A stretch of DNA of 64,000 bases, taken from the NCBI GenBank assembly GCA_035637115.1, contig DASPXV010000197.1, forward strand, positions 12,526-76,525, in the 5' to 3' direction. Shown here one piece after another: positions 33,618 through 43,502 of this stretch (positions are counted from its first letter, which is position 1; every line of letters starts with the position of its first letter). The notes under the pieces are model-generated. The model saw only the letters and a program-made list of their open reading frames with translations. It was not told where the DNA came from and made no database searches. The translations under genes and the position numbers were made by a program. The DNA is from JAICSD01 sp035637115. GTDB lineage: Bacteria; Acidobacteriota; Vicinamibacteria; Vicinamibacterales; 2-12-FULL-66-21.

Positions 33618-36087
33618 ATTCGTGCCGCAGTGCCACCATCGGATCCACGCGCATGGCGCGGCGGGCCGGCAGGTAGCACGCGACGAGCGCGATGATCGAG
33701 AGCAGGGCAGTGACGAGGACGAACGTGGCGACGTCGAGCGAGCCCACGAGGAAGAAGAAGCGTGCGAGCGCGCGTGTCACGCCCGCGGCGATCACGAGGC
33801 CCGTAATGATCCCGCCGATGACGAGAATCGCTCCCTGGCGCAGCACGAGCCCGCGCACGATCGCCGGCTCCGCGCCGAGCGCGATCCGGATGCCCATCTC
33901 GCGCGTCCGCTGGCTCGCGCCGTACGACACGACACCATAGACGCCGACCACCGCGAGCAGCAGGCCCAGCACACCCATGGCGGCGGCCTGCAGCGTGCCG
34001 ACGCGGAAGAGCAGGAACCCCATTCCCCCTTCCACGACCTGCGTCAACGTCTTTACGTCGGCGACAGGTACTTCCGGATCCAGCACCTGGATTTCGCGCT
34101 GCACCAGCGGTCCCATCAACTCCGGAGGCGCGGAGGAGCGAATGTAGAGCACGCGCATGTAGAAGACGCTTTGACGCATCGGAAAGTAGAGGTGCGGCAG
34201 CGGATTCTCGAAGACCGCCAGATACTTGCTGTCGCGCGCGACGCCCACGACTTTCCAGAGGCGTCCTTCGAATCGCGGGATGACGAGCGTGCGGCCGATC
34301 GGGTCCTGGCCGGGCCAGATCCGCCGCGCCAGCGTTTCGTTGACGATCACCACGCGCGGCGATGATTCGTCGTCCTGCAGCGTGAATCCGCGTCCCGCGA
34401 GGATCGGAATCCGCATCAAGCCAAAGTAATCCGGCGTGACGGGGTTGCATCCGACATTGGATCGAGGCTCGTCGGCTGCCGCGATGTCTCCTTCCCGCGC
34501 CGCCACGCAGCCGTCGAAGATGTACCCCATCGGCACGCTAAACGCCATGGCGAACGACTCGACGCCCGGCAGCGCACGGATACGGCGCTCGAGCTCGTCG
34601 TAAAAGTTTTTGGTGCGCGGAAGATCATATCCGACCTGGTGCGGATCGATGCGCATCGTCAGCACGTTCGACGCATCGAAGCCCAGGTCCATCACCTGCG
34701 CGCGCTGGGTGCTGCGGATGCACAGCCCCGCGACGATGAGGAGCACGAGCGAACCCGCAACCTGGGCGACGACCATCGCGCTGCGCAGGCGCTGGCGACC
34801 CGCGCCGGACGATCCGTGGCCCCCGTCGTGCAGCAGCGCCGTCACCTGCGCGCGCGATGCACGCGTCGCAGGAATGAGTCCCATGAGACCGCCCGTGATG
34901 CCGGCGATCGCGGTCGCGTAAAGAAAGACGCGCCAGTCGTAGTGGAAATCGAGATTGAGCGGCAGATCGACAGCGACGTCGAGGCTCGCGACGAACAGGG
35001 ACGTCGCCCACCGTGCGAGCACGAGCCCGGCTGCGGTACCGGCGAACGCGAGCAGCAGGCTCTCGACGAGGAGCAGGCGGATCAACCGCGCACGGCCGGA
35101 GCCGAGCGCCGCGCGCATTGCCATTTCGCGCTGGCGCGCCGTGGCGCGCACGAGCAGCAGGTTCGCGACGTTCATGCACGCGATGAGCAGCACGAGACCC
35201 GCGAGGCCGAGCATCGAACCCTGGATGAGTGGAAGAATCTCTGACAGGAACCGCATCGGGATCGGCCGCGCCATCGGTTCGGGCAGCACGCGCGCGGTCA
35301 CGTTCCTCTCCTGTGGATACTCGTGCTGCAGCCGCTGTGCGATCACGTCAACGGCTCCCTGCGCGGTCCGGACCGTGACGCCAGGCCGCAACCGCGCGAT
35401 CATTGTCAGGAACCGGATAGTGCGGTCGGTGAACAGCCGTCCTGACTGCGCGGCGCGGCCCTGAAGCACGGTGAGCGGCGCGTATCCTTCGATCTCCGCG
35501 CCTTGGTACAGGCCATGAAATCCGGGCGGAGCGATGCCGATGATTCGTGCCGGCCGGCCGTCGAGACGAACGACACTTCCCACGACGGACGCGTCACCGC
35601 CGAACCGGCGCTGCCAGAACTGGTAGCCGAGGACGAGCGCGATGTCGCCGCCGACATGCTCCCCTTCTCCCGGCTCGAATGCGCGGCCAAGAATGGGCGC
35701 GATTTGCAGCCCGCTGAAAAAGTTTCCGGTGACCGCGTGGTAGACGAACTGGGTCGTCTTTCCTCCCGTGGTCAGGCCGCCTATCCGCGTGTCGAACGCG
35801 AAGACGTCTGAGAAAACGCCTGTCTCGGAACGGTAGTCGGTCAGCGCTGGATACGAGAATCGGTATCGGAAGCCGGTTTCGTCGCCGGGCATTTCGGCGG
35901 CCACGACTACGATGCGGTCCGCCTGCGGCACCGGCAGCGGGCGCAGGTAGCCGTTGAGCAGACTGAAGATGCCGGTATTCGCCCCAATCCCGAGCGCGAG
36001 CGTCAGCACCGCGCTTATCGCGAACGCCGGCGCGCGCCGGATCTGCCGCAGCGCGAAGCGCACGTCCTGCGCGAGCGACCAGAGCAT
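33616..36087 (-). CDS. ADOP permease, second of a tandem trio
   Basis: An 823-residue double-unit permease: VRFALRQIRRAPAFAISAVL and LGIGANTGIFSLLNGYLRPL at the start. The first FtsX block is LLIACMNVANLLLVRATARQREMAMRAALGSGRA, and the second ends in LPARRAMRVDPMVALRHE. The last 18 residues differ by one residue from those of the following permease, which suggests recent shared ancestry or gene conversion of the C-termini. It lies 91 bp downstream of the first trio member and 10 bp before the third. Confidence 0.92.
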   Translation of the reverse strand: MLWSLAQDVRFALRQIRRAPAFAISAVLTLALGIGANTGIFSLLNGYLRPLPVPQADRIVVVAAEMPGDETGFRYRFSYPALTDYRSETGVFSDVFAFDTRIGGLTTGGKTTQFVYHAVTGNFFSGLQIAPILGRAFEPGEGEHVGGDIALVLGYQFWQRRFGGDASVVGSVVRLDGRPARIIGIAPPGFHGLYQGAEIEGYAPLTVLQGRAAQSGRLFTDRTIRFLTMIARLRPGVTVRTAQGAVDVIAQRLQHEYPQERNVTARVLPEPMARPIPMRFLSEILPLIQGSMLGLAGLVLLIACMNVANLLLVRATARQREMAMRAALGSGRARLIRLLLVESLLLAFAGTAAGLVLARWATSLFVASLDVAVDLPLNLDFHYDWRVFLYATAIAGITGGLMGLIPATRASRAQVTALLHDGGHGSSGAGRQRLRSAMVVAQVAGSLVLLIVAGLCIRSTQRAQVMDLGFDASNVLTMRIDPHQVGYDLPRTKNFYDELERRIRALPGVESFAMAFSVPMGYIFDGCVAAREGDIAAADEPRSNVGCNPVTPDYFGLMRIPILAGRGFTLQDDESSPRVVIVNETLARRIWPGQDPIGRTLVIPRFEGRLWKVVGVARDSKYLAVFENPLPHLYFPMRQSVFYMRVLYIRSSAPPELMGPLVQREIQVLDPEVPVADVKTLTQVVEGGMGFLLFRVGTLQAAAMGVLGLLLAVVGVYGVVSYGASQRTREMGIRIALGAEPAIVRGLVLRQGAILVIGGIITGLVIAAGVTRALARFFFLVGSLDVATFVLVTALLSIIALVACYLPARRAMRVDPMVALRHE

Positions 36088-36178
36088 TTGAGAAGGGTAG
36101 CCGATCAGCAGCCGGACGACTGCGCTGTTTCACAGCCGGGAATCTCGTCGACCCGGAGGAACACCACGCGATGACCGG

Positions 36179-38602
36179 TCAGTCGCCCCGCAACGCGACG
36201 ATCGGATGCACGTTCATCGCGCGTCGCGCGGGGAAGTAGCAGCCGATCAGCGCCGCCAGCGACATCGCCGCCACGACGGCGCCCAGCGTCACCGGATCGC
36301 GCGGCGAGATGCCCCAGATCTGGCTGGCGAGCACGCGCATGACCGCGAGGCTTCCGAGGAGGCCGAGCACCACTCCCGCGACAACGAGCCGCAGCGTCAT
36401 GCCCATGACGAGACCGAAAACATCGGCGCGGCGCGCGCCGAGCGCCATGCGGATGCCGATCTCGTGGATCTGGCGCGAGACCGTGTAGGCGATCACGCTG
36501 TAGACCCCGACAGCCACGAGCAAGAGCCCCACGCCCGCGAACACGCTCAGGAGCGTGAGACTGAAGCGCGGCTCCGCGTACGAGAACTGCTTGAGAAACG
36601 CTGTGAGTGAACCGACGTTCGCGAGCGCCACAGTCCGATCGACGGTCCAGATCTCCTTGCGCACGCTGTTGACCAGCGCCGTTGGTTCGCCTGCCGTCCT
36701 GACGAGAATGCCGCGCTGGAACGCTCCCGTCATCGTATAAGGAATCAGCACTTCGGGCACCGGCGGATCCTGAATGCCGCTATTCTTCGCATCAGCGATG
36801 ACACCGACGATGTCGAACAGCGGGTCGGGCACGCGTCCCTCCGGAACGCTCTCGAGAAACGACAGCTTGACGCGCTGCCCCAGCGGGTCCTCGGCTCCGA
36901 AGTACCGCTTCACCAGGGTTTCATTGATCACGGCGACCTTGCGTGCGCCGACAACGTCATCCGCCGACAGCATGCGGCCCCGAGTGAGCCTCAGGCCCAG
37001 AGTTTTTGCGTACCCTTCGCTGACGAGTTGAAAGATGCCTGTCCATTTCTCCGTGTGTGTCTTGCCGGGCACGTCCAGGTCAGTGCCAATACCTCCGTAC
37101 GGAGGCAGCGTCGTGGTCTCGGTCGCGGCAACTACGCCTGGCAGCGCGTGGACGCGCTGCAGCAACTGCTGAAAGAAGCGCTGCTTCTCTGCCGCTGTCT
37201 GGTACGTGCCGCGCTGGAACGGCAGCCGCACGACAAGGATGTTGTCGGGATTGAGGCCAAGATCGACGCGCTGCAACGCGACGAAGCTGCGCATCAGCAA
37301 TCCCGCTCCTACGAGCAGCATCAGCGAGAGCGCGATCTCCGTCACGATCAACGCGCCGCGCAGCCGGCCGCCGCGAAAGCCGGCGCCGACCCCCTTCCCT
37401 GAATCCTTGAGCGGCTCGACGATGTTGCGCCGCACCGATTGAGTGGCCGGCACCAGGCCGAAAAGCACCACCGTGAAGACGGCGAGTCCGAGGCTGAAGG
37501 CGAGCACCGGCAGGTTCAGGCGGATGACGACTTCACGTGGAATGAAGCCATCGGGGATCAGCGGCACGATCGCCTTGATGCCGCCATACGCGAACAGGCA
37601 GCCGAATACGACGCCGCCGGCTGCGAGCAGCAGGCTTTCGATCAACAGCTGCCGAATCAGCCGCGAGCGGCTGGCGCCGAGCGATGCCCGAACCGCCATT
37701 TCCCTGGCGCGCGCCGTCGACCGCGCGAGCAGCATGATCGCCACGTTGAAGCAGGCGATCACGAGCAGCAATCCGACCGCGGCGGACATCGTGTATAGCG
37801 TCTTCCGGAACTGTCCCACGATGCTGTCGACCCAGCTGACGACAATCACATTGAACTGTTTGGGGTAGTTCTGCGGATTCGCGGCGGCGTACCGATGCGC
37901 GATGACGTCGAGATCCGCGGCGGCCTGGGCCAGCGTGACGCCGGGCTTGAGCCGTGCCTGGAACACGAAGAAACGCTGCTTGACCAGCGGATCGCCGCGA
38001 TTCAGGGCCACCGGCCTCCAGAGATCCGCCGCGATCTTCGTGAACCGCGCCGGCATCACGCCGACGACCGTCGTCGGCACACCATTGAGCACCAGCGTGC
38101 GCCCGACGATTGTTGGATCTGCGTTGAAATGCTTGACCCACATCTTGTGGGCCATCACGAATACTGGAGGCGCGCCGGTCGTCGCGTCAGCCGGCGTAAG
38201 CGTGCGCCCCAGCTGGGCCGCCACACCAAGGAACTGAAACGTGTTCGGCGTCACGGCGCCGCCAGTCAGCTGTTCCGTCCCCTCGGCCGTCGTCATCAGG
38301 ACGTCTTCCCCCGTTCCCCCGATCACGTCTTCGAAGACGTGGTTCTGTTCGACGTAGTCCAGAAACTCCGGGGTCTGCAGCGCGGTTCGGCCGAACGGTT
38401 GTGGATTCGTGGCGTCATGAATCCTGATCGCCGCGACCCGGTCCGCATCCTTGTACGGGAAGGGATCGAGCAGCACGTTCTGGATGACGCTGAAAATCGT
38501 CGTCGCCGCGCCGATGCCGAGCGCCAGCGTCAGCACGGCGAGGGTCGTGAATGCGGGCTGCTTCAGGATCGCCCGAAGCCCGTAGCGGAGGTCCTGCCAC
38601 AT
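36179..38602 (-). CDS. ADOP permease, first of a tandem trio
   Basis: An 807-residue double-unit permease: LRYGLRAILKQPAFTTLAVL and LGIGAATTIFSVIQNVLLDPF, a first periplasmic domain with VMAHKMWVKHFNADPTIVGRTLVL, a first FtsX block LLVIACFNVAIMLLARSTARAREMAVRASLGASRS, and a second ending YFPARRAMNVHPIVALRGD. It starts 42 bp from the divergent glnS, so it shares that control region. The 91 bp after it hold no gene and no clear promoter. Confidence 0.92.
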   Translation of the reverse strand: MWQDLRYGLRAILKQPAFTTLAVLTLALGIGAATTIFSVIQNVLLDPFPYKDADRVAAIRIHDATNPQPFGRTALQTPEFLDYVEQNHVFEDVIGGTGEDVLMTTAEGTEQLTGGAVTPNTFQFLGVAAQLGRTLTPADATTGAPPVFVMAHKMWVKHFNADPTIVGRTLVLNGVPTTVVGVMPARFTKIAADLWRPVALNRGDPLVKQRFFVFQARLKPGVTLAQAAADLDVIAHRYAAANPQNYPKQFNVIVVSWVDSIVGQFRKTLYTMSAAVGLLLVIACFNVAIMLLARSTARAREMAVRASLGASRSRLIRQLLIESLLLAAGGVVFGCLFAYGGIKAIVPLIPDGFIPREVVIRLNLPVLAFSLGLAVFTVVLFGLVPATQSVRRNIVEPLKDSGKGVGAGFRGGRLRGALIVTEIALSLMLLVGAGLLMRSFVALQRVDLGLNPDNILVVRLPFQRGTYQTAAEKQRFFQQLLQRVHALPGVVAATETTTLPPYGGIGTDLDVPGKTHTEKWTGIFQLVSEGYAKTLGLRLTRGRMLSADDVVGARKVAVINETLVKRYFGAEDPLGQRVKLSFLESVPEGRVPDPLFDIVGVIADAKNSGIQDPPVPEVLIPYTMTGAFQRGILVRTAGEPTALVNSVRKEIWTVDRTVALANVGSLTAFLKQFSYAEPRFSLTLLSVFAGVGLLLVAVGVYSVIAYTVSRQIHEIGIRMALGARRADVFGLVMGMTLRLVVAGVVLGLLGSLAVMRVLASQIWGISPRDPVTLGAVVAAMSLAALIGCYFPARRAMNVHPIVALRGD

Positions 38603-38644
38603 CTGTCACCCGATCCTTACGCGCTCGGGCGTTATAATCAAGAG

Positions 38645-40297
38645 TTGCTCGACTTCATTCGTACCATCATCGCCGAGGACCTGGCGGCCGGCCGCAACGC
38701 CGGCCGGGTGGCCACGCGTTTTCCGCCGGAGCCGAACGGGTACCTCCACATCGGACACGCCAAGTCGATCTGCCTGAACTTCGGAGTGGCGCGCGACTAC
38801 GGCGGTACGTGCAACCTGCGTTTCGACGACACGAACCCGACGAAGGAAGACGTCGAGTACGTCGAGTCCATCGAGGAGGATGTCCGCTGGCTTGGCTTCG
38901 ACTGGAGCAGCCTGCACTTCGCCTCCGATTATTTCGAACAGCTGTACGAATATGCCGTCTACCTGATCCGTGAGGGCAAGGCCTACGTCGACAGCCAGAG
39001 TGCCGATGAAATCCGCCGCAACCGCGGGACGCTGACCGAACCGGGCACGGACAGCCCGTTTCGGAACCGGACGCCGGCGGAGAATCTCGATCTATTTACG
39101 CGGATGCGCGCGGGGGAGTTCGCCGACGGCGAGCACGTGCTGCGCGCGCGCATCGACATGGCGTCGCCGAACATCAACATGCGCGACCCGGTCCTCTACC
39201 GGATAAGGCGGGCGCACCACCATCGCACGGGCGATGCGTGGTGCATCTATCCGATGTACGACTTCGCGCATCCGCCATCCGACGCGCTGGAAGAGATCAC
39301 ACACTCACTCTGCACGCTCGAGTTCGAGGATCATCGGCCGCTGTACGACTGGCTGGTGGACAGCCTGCCGGTGCCGGCAAAGCCGCGGCAGATTGAGTTC
39401 GCGCGGCTGAACCTGACCTACACCGTCATGAGCAAGCGCAGGCTGCTCGAGATCGTGCAGGAAGGGCACGTGTCGGGGTGGGACGATCCCCGCATGCCCA
39501 CGATCGTGGCCATGCGCCGCCGCGGCTACACACCCGATGCGATCCGCGCGTTCTGCGATCGCATCGGCGTCGCGAAGCGCGAGAACCTCGTGGACGTCGC
39601 GCTCCTGGAGCACGCGGTCCGCGAGGATTTGAACAAACGTGCGCCGCGCGTCATGGGCGTGCTGCGTCCGCTGAAAGTCGTCCTCGAGAATTACCCGGAA
39701 GGGCAGACGGAATACCTCGACGTCGTGAACAACCCGGAAGATGCCGAGGCGGGTACGCGGCAGGTCCCGTTCTCGCGCGAGCTTTACATCGAACGCGACG
39801 ACTTCCGGGAGGATCCGCCGAAGAAATTCTTCCGGCTCGCGCCCGGGCGCGAAGTGCGGCTGCGCTGCGGCTATTTCATTACCTGCCAGCGCGTGGTGAA
39901 GGACGCAACCGGCGAGGTCACCGAGCTGCGGTGCACGTACGATCCCGCCACGCGCGGAGGGGACGCGCCGGACGGCCGCAAAGTGAAGGCCACCCTGCAC
40001 TGGGTGTCAGCCGTGCACGCCGTCGATGCCGAAGTGCGGCTGTACGATCGGCTGTTCAGCGTCGAAGAGCCCGGGAAGGTCGAAGATTACCGGACGGTGC
40101 TCAACCCGGCGTCGCTGGTGCTCGTCACCGACGCGAAGGTCGAGCCCTCGGCCGCCACGGCGCCCGCGGGATCGCGGTTCCAGTTCGAGCGCATCGGCTA
40201 TTTCTGCGTGGATCCGGACACGACACCGCAGCGGCCGGTCTTCAATCGGACGGTGTCGCTCAAGGACACCTGGGCGAAGATCGAAGGGAAGTCCTAA
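38645..40297 (+). CDS. glnS: Glutaminyl-tRNA synthetase
   Basis: The start is set at TTG 38645 (LLDFIRTIIAEDLAAGR), since no ATG or GTG lies between there and the HIGH motif and enteric GlnRS begins the same way; upstream open frame is antisense to the permease. The 550-residue length fits GlnRS. HIGH is in PEPNGYLHIGHAKSICLNF and KMSKS is TYTVMSKRRLLEI. GlnRS-specific stretches follow (YNLRFDDTNP-like LRFDDTNPTKEDVEYV, SGWDDPRMPT, RGYTPDAIR) and the C-terminal anticodon-binding beta-barrels are full length. It charges tRNA-Gln directly with glutamine. The TATAAT at 38633-38638 has no partner -35 box. Confidence 0.95.
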   Translation: MLDFIRTIIAEDLAAGRNAGRVATRFPPEPNGYLHIGHAKSICLNFGVARDYGGTCNLRFDDTNPTKEDVEYVESIEEDVRWLGFDWSSLHFASDYFEQLYEYAVYLIREGKAYVDSQSADEIRRNRGTLTEPGTDSPFRNRTPAENLDLFTRMRAGEFADGEHVLRARIDMASPNINMRDPVLYRIRRAHHHRTGDAWCIYPMYDFAHPPSDALEEITHSLCTLEFEDHRPLYDWLVDSLPVPAKPRQIEFARLNLTYTVMSKRRLLEIVQEGHVSGWDDPRMPTIVAMRRRGYTPDAIRAFCDRIGVAKRENLVDVALLEHAVREDLNKRAPRVMGVLRPLKVVLENYPEGQTEYLDVVNNPEDAEAGTRQVPFSRELYIERDDFREDPPKKFFRLAPGREVRLRCGYFITCQRVVKDATGEVTELRCTYDPATRGGDAPDGRKVKATLHWVSAVHAVDAEVRLYDRLFSVEEPGKVEDYRTVLNPASLVLVTDAKVEPSAATAPAGSRFQFERIGYFCVDPDTTPQRPVFNRTVSLKDTWAKIEGKS

Positions 40298-40989
40298 TCG
40301 AATTCTCCGCTCGCAATCCGCTCCACGAGCTGATCAAGCGAACGCACGCGCGGGCAGTCGGCGTCCGGCCTGAGATCCGCTTCGTCAAGCATCACGCCGC
40401 GGAGACCGGCGCTGCGCGCGCCGAGCACATCGACGTGATACAGGTCGCCGACGTGGATGGTCGTGTCTTTCCGTGCGCCGCTGCGCGCGAGCGCGATTTC
40501 GAAAAAGCGCGGGTCCGGCTTTTCCACTCCCTCATCCGCTGAGTCCAGAACCCAATCGAACCGGCGGGTCAGATCGATTCTGTCCATGTGCGCGCGGAGC
40601 GTTCCGTTCGCGTTCGAGACGACCACGAGGCGGAGATCGCGCGCGCGGAGCGCCTCGAGCGCGGGCACGACGTCGGGCGGAACGTACTCCCAGAGATTGC
40701 TCGCCGTGTGATATGCGTGTAAGTCCACGAGGGCAGCCCTGGTGCCGTCCGAGGGCATGACGCCGGCGTGCTTCAGAATCAGGTCGAAGAAAAGCCAGCC
40801 GCGACTTGCGTCGGTCGTGCCGCCAATCACGCGCCGGTCGTCCAGCTCGCGCCTGGCGACCGGATCGGCCTTCATCAGGATTTCAGGGGAGGCGGAGACG
40901 CTGTGCGCCGCAAGGGCATCGGAGATCCGCCACCAGTTCGGATACATCAGGACGCCGCCGGCGTCCAGGAATACCGTCTCGAGTGCCAC
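40294..40989 (-). CDS. HAD-superfamily hydrolase
   Basis: A 231-residue HAD phosphatase-like protein. Motif I is TVFLDAGGVLMYP, motif II VVSNANG, motif III the lysine in GVEKPDPRFF, and motif IV HVGDLYHVDVLGA. Motif I has DAGG in place of DxDG, the second aspartate being replaced by glycine. This is also seen in some haloacid-dehalogenase-like and phosphoglycolate-like members, so the exact chemistry is open. It converges with glnS with a 4-bp overlap and follows the permease at 40999 by nine bases on the same strand, so it is probably the last gene of that minus-strand operon. Confidence 0.85.
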   Translation of the reverse strand: MALETVFLDAGGVLMYPNWWRISDALAAHSVSASPEILMKADPVARRELDDRRVIGGTTDASRGWLFFDLILKHAGVMPSDGTRAALVDLHAYHTASNLWEYVPPDVVPALEALRARDLRLVVVSNANGTLRAHMDRIDLTRRFDWVLDSADEGVEKPDPRFFEIALARSGARKDTTIHVGDLYHVDVLGARSAGLRGVMLDEADLRPDADCPRVRSLDQLVERIASGEFD

Positions 40990-40998
40990 GCGATAATG

Positions 40999-43470
40999 TT
41001 AGTCGTTCAGCGCAATCAGCGGATCGATGCGCGCGGCGCGGCGAGCGGGAACGGCGCATGCGGCAAAGGCGACCAAGCCGAGCACCGCCGCGACAGCGGC
41101 GAGCACCACCGGATCCATCGGCTGCACGCCGAACAGCTGCGTCTCCATCGCTTTTCGGATCACGAAGGCACCGCCGAGTCCCACGCCCACGCCCGCGCCG
41201 AGCAGCCAGAGCCCCTCGGAGACGATGAGGCCGAAGATGCGGCGGCCGTCGCTGCCGAGCGCGATCCTGATGCCGATCTCCTTGCGCCGCTGTGCGACTT
41301 GGTACGCGAGCACGCCGTAGATGCCGATCGCCGCAAGAAACAATGCGATGCCGCCAAACAGCGACGCCAGCAGCATCGGCGTCTTCCGGCTCACGAGCGA
41401 TTCGTCCACGCGCTGCTGCATCGGCTTGACTGAAAAAAACGGCAGCTCCGGATCGATCGCGCGTACCTGCTGGCGGATGCTGCCGGCAATGGACGACGGA
41501 TCTCCCGCCGTCCGCGTCACGAGCGTCATTCCGCGTCCGACGTTCTGCGCGAACGGGAAGTAATACATGCCGACGGGCTCCTTTTCGGTCAGCCCGCGCG
41601 TTCTGACGTTACCGACGACGCCGACGACGGTATAGAAACGGGTCTTCGGTCCAGGGCCGGCGGTCAATTCCCCGGCCGACTCCGGCTTCCACATGCGTCG
41701 TCCGATCGGATCCGCATCCTTCCAGAAACGAGTGGCGAGGCGCTCGTCGACGATCACGACGCTGGGCGCGCGCTCGTCGTCGGAATCGGCGAAGAGGCGG
41801 CCGCGCTTGAGCGGGATCGACATGGCCTCGAAATAACCGGCAGATACTGACGTGTTGTAGGGGGAGATGAGCGACTCGCCTGGCGACATTGCGTAACCTT
41901 CCGCCAGGATCACGCTGTCGCTGTAATCGCCACCGAGCGGAATACCGCCTGCGATTCCCGCCGCGTTCACGCCGGGCAGCGCGCGCACGCGAGACAGGAG
42001 AGAGTTCCAGAAGCCGCGAAGCGCCGCATCATCCTTGTAACGCGCCGCGGGTGGGCTCACGATCCCCGTGAGTACGTGACTGGCGTCGAAACCGGGACGC
42101 ACCGCGAGCACACGCTGGAAACTTGCGAGCAGCAATCCGGCGCCAATTAGCAGCATGAACGCGAACGCAATCTGCGCCGTGACGAGAGAGCGTCGCGCGA
42201 CACGGGCGCCGCGGCTTGCCGTGCCCGATCGTCCCTCTTGGCGGAAGGTCTGGCTCAAATTCAGGTGGCGCAAGCTCAGGATCGGAACGAGTCCGATCAG
42301 GACCGACAGGGCGAGTGCGAGCCCGAACGTGAACGCCACCACCGCACCATCCACGGTGACGGTCGTCCCCTGCGGCGTTGCGTCGAGGCTGAGCGACGAC
42401 AGGACGCGGACGCCGGCGTATGCAAGGGCGAGGCCCAGCAGCGCGCCTGCAACGGAGAGCACGACGGTCTCCGTCAAAAGCTGTCGCGCGATACGCGCCA
42501 GTCCTGCACCGAGCGCGTGCCTCGTCGCCAGCTCGCGCGTGCGCGCGCTCGATCGCACGAGCATCAGGTTGGTGACGTTCACCGCCCCGACCAGCAGGAC
42601 GAACACGACGCCTCCCCAAAGGAGATACAGCGTATTGCGGATGTCGCGGACGAGGTACGCCTGGAGCGGAACGACGACGGTATGGAATCCGGCGTTGATC
42701 AGGATCTGTTTCAGCTTGGGAAACCGATCGAGGTTGCGGGCATTCAACGCGTCGATCTGCTGCCGCGCCTGCTCCACGGTGGCGCCCGGTTTCAGTCGCG
42801 CGACGTACGACCAGTTGTTGCTGTGGCGCGATTCGTCCGACTTCTGTTCGGCCGTGAACGCCACCGGCACCCAGACTTTCACGTCCGGTTCGAGGAAACT
42901 GAATCCGCGCGGCAGGATGCCGACCACCGTGTAAGGCTCCCCGCCGATGCGGACGTCGCGGCCAACCGCGTTGTCCTGTCCGCCGAACCACTGCTGCCAT
43001 GAGGCGTAGGTCAGCACGACCTTGTGGGTCTTGCCGATCTCTCCTTCTTCATCCATAAAGAGACGTCCGCGGATCGGCTGCACCTGCAAAAGGCGCAGCA
43101 GCGACGGCGTGGCCAGCATTGCCGTGATGCGTTGCGGTTCCGCATCACCACCCAGCGTCATGCCGCGAGTGTTATAGAGCGCCTGCTCCTGAAAGACGTC
43201 CGTTTCTTTCAGCCTGTCGTAGTAGTCCGGAACCCCGGTGGAACCGCCCTCGTCGCTTACGCCGGCGCCCGGGTAGGCGTTGTACATGTAAACGAGCTGT
43301 CGGGCGTTGCGGACCGGCAGGGGCTGTAACAGGACGGCGTTGACGACGGCGAAGATCGTCGCGTTCGCACCGATGCACACGGCGAGCGTGATGATGGCGG
43401 TGGTGGCGAAGCCGCGGTCCTTCCAAAGGAGCCGGCTCGCGAAACGCAGGTCTTGTAGAAGACGTTCCAT
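40999..43470 (-). CDS. ADOP permease downstream of the aspartoacylase-like gene
   Basis: An 823-residue double-unit permease: LRFASRLLWKDRGFATTAII and CIGANATIFAVVNAVLLQPL. The first FtsX block is VLLVGAVNVTNLMLVRSSARTRELATRHALGAGLA, and the second GIYGVLAYQVAQRRKEIGIRIALGSDGRRIFGLI, ending VPARRAARIDPLIALND, a different tail from the trio. It lies 32 bp after the aspartoacylase-like gene and 9 bp before the HAD gene. The weak site TAAATTCAA before the ATG is AT-rich. Confidence 0.92.
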   Translation of the reverse strand: MERLLQDLRFASRLLWKDRGFATTAIITLAVCIGANATIFAVVNAVLLQPLPVRNARQLVYMYNAYPGAGVSDEGGSTGVPDYYDRLKETDVFQEQALYNTRGMTLGGDAEPQRITAMLATPSLLRLLQVQPIRGRLFMDEEGEIGKTHKVVLTYASWQQWFGGQDNAVGRDVRIGGEPYTVVGILPRGFSFLEPDVKVWVPVAFTAEQKSDESRHSNNWSYVARLKPGATVEQARQQIDALNARNLDRFPKLKQILINAGFHTVVVPLQAYLVRDIRNTLYLLWGGVVFVLLVGAVNVTNLMLVRSSARTRELATRHALGAGLARIARQLLTETVVLSVAGALLGLALAYAGVRVLSSLSLDATPQGTTVTVDGAVVAFTFGLALALSVLIGLVPILSLRHLNLSQTFRQEGRSGTASRGARVARRSLVTAQIAFAFMLLIGAGLLLASFQRVLAVRPGFDASHVLTGIVSPPAARYKDDAALRGFWNSLLSRVRALPGVNAAGIAGGIPLGGDYSDSVILAEGYAMSPGESLISPYNTSVSAGYFEAMSIPLKRGRLFADSDDERAPSVVIVDERLATRFWKDADPIGRRMWKPESAGELTAGPGPKTRFYTVVGVVGNVRTRGLTEKEPVGMYYFPFAQNVGRGMTLVTRTAGDPSSIAGSIRQQVRAIDPELPFFSVKPMQQRVDESLVSRKTPMLLASLFGGIALFLAAIGIYGVLAYQVAQRRKEIGIRIALGSDGRRIFGLIVSEGLWLLGAGVGVGLGGAFVIRKAMETQLFGVQPMDPVVLAAVAAVLGLVAFAACAVPARRAARIDPLIALND

Positions 43471-43502
43471 TTGAATTTATACGAGCCCCGTTCGGGCGTT
43501 GT

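Noticed and set aside
31692..33695. 667-codon plus-strand open frame across the ADOP permease
   Set aside because: It is antisense to a clear permease, is very rich in Arg/His/Glu as expected for an antisense shadow at high GC, and shows no domain.
38633..38638. TATAAT before glnS as a promoter
   Set aside because: The -10 is perfect but no -35-like hexamer lies 16-19 bp upstream, and it is only seven bases from the start codon, so I did not list it.
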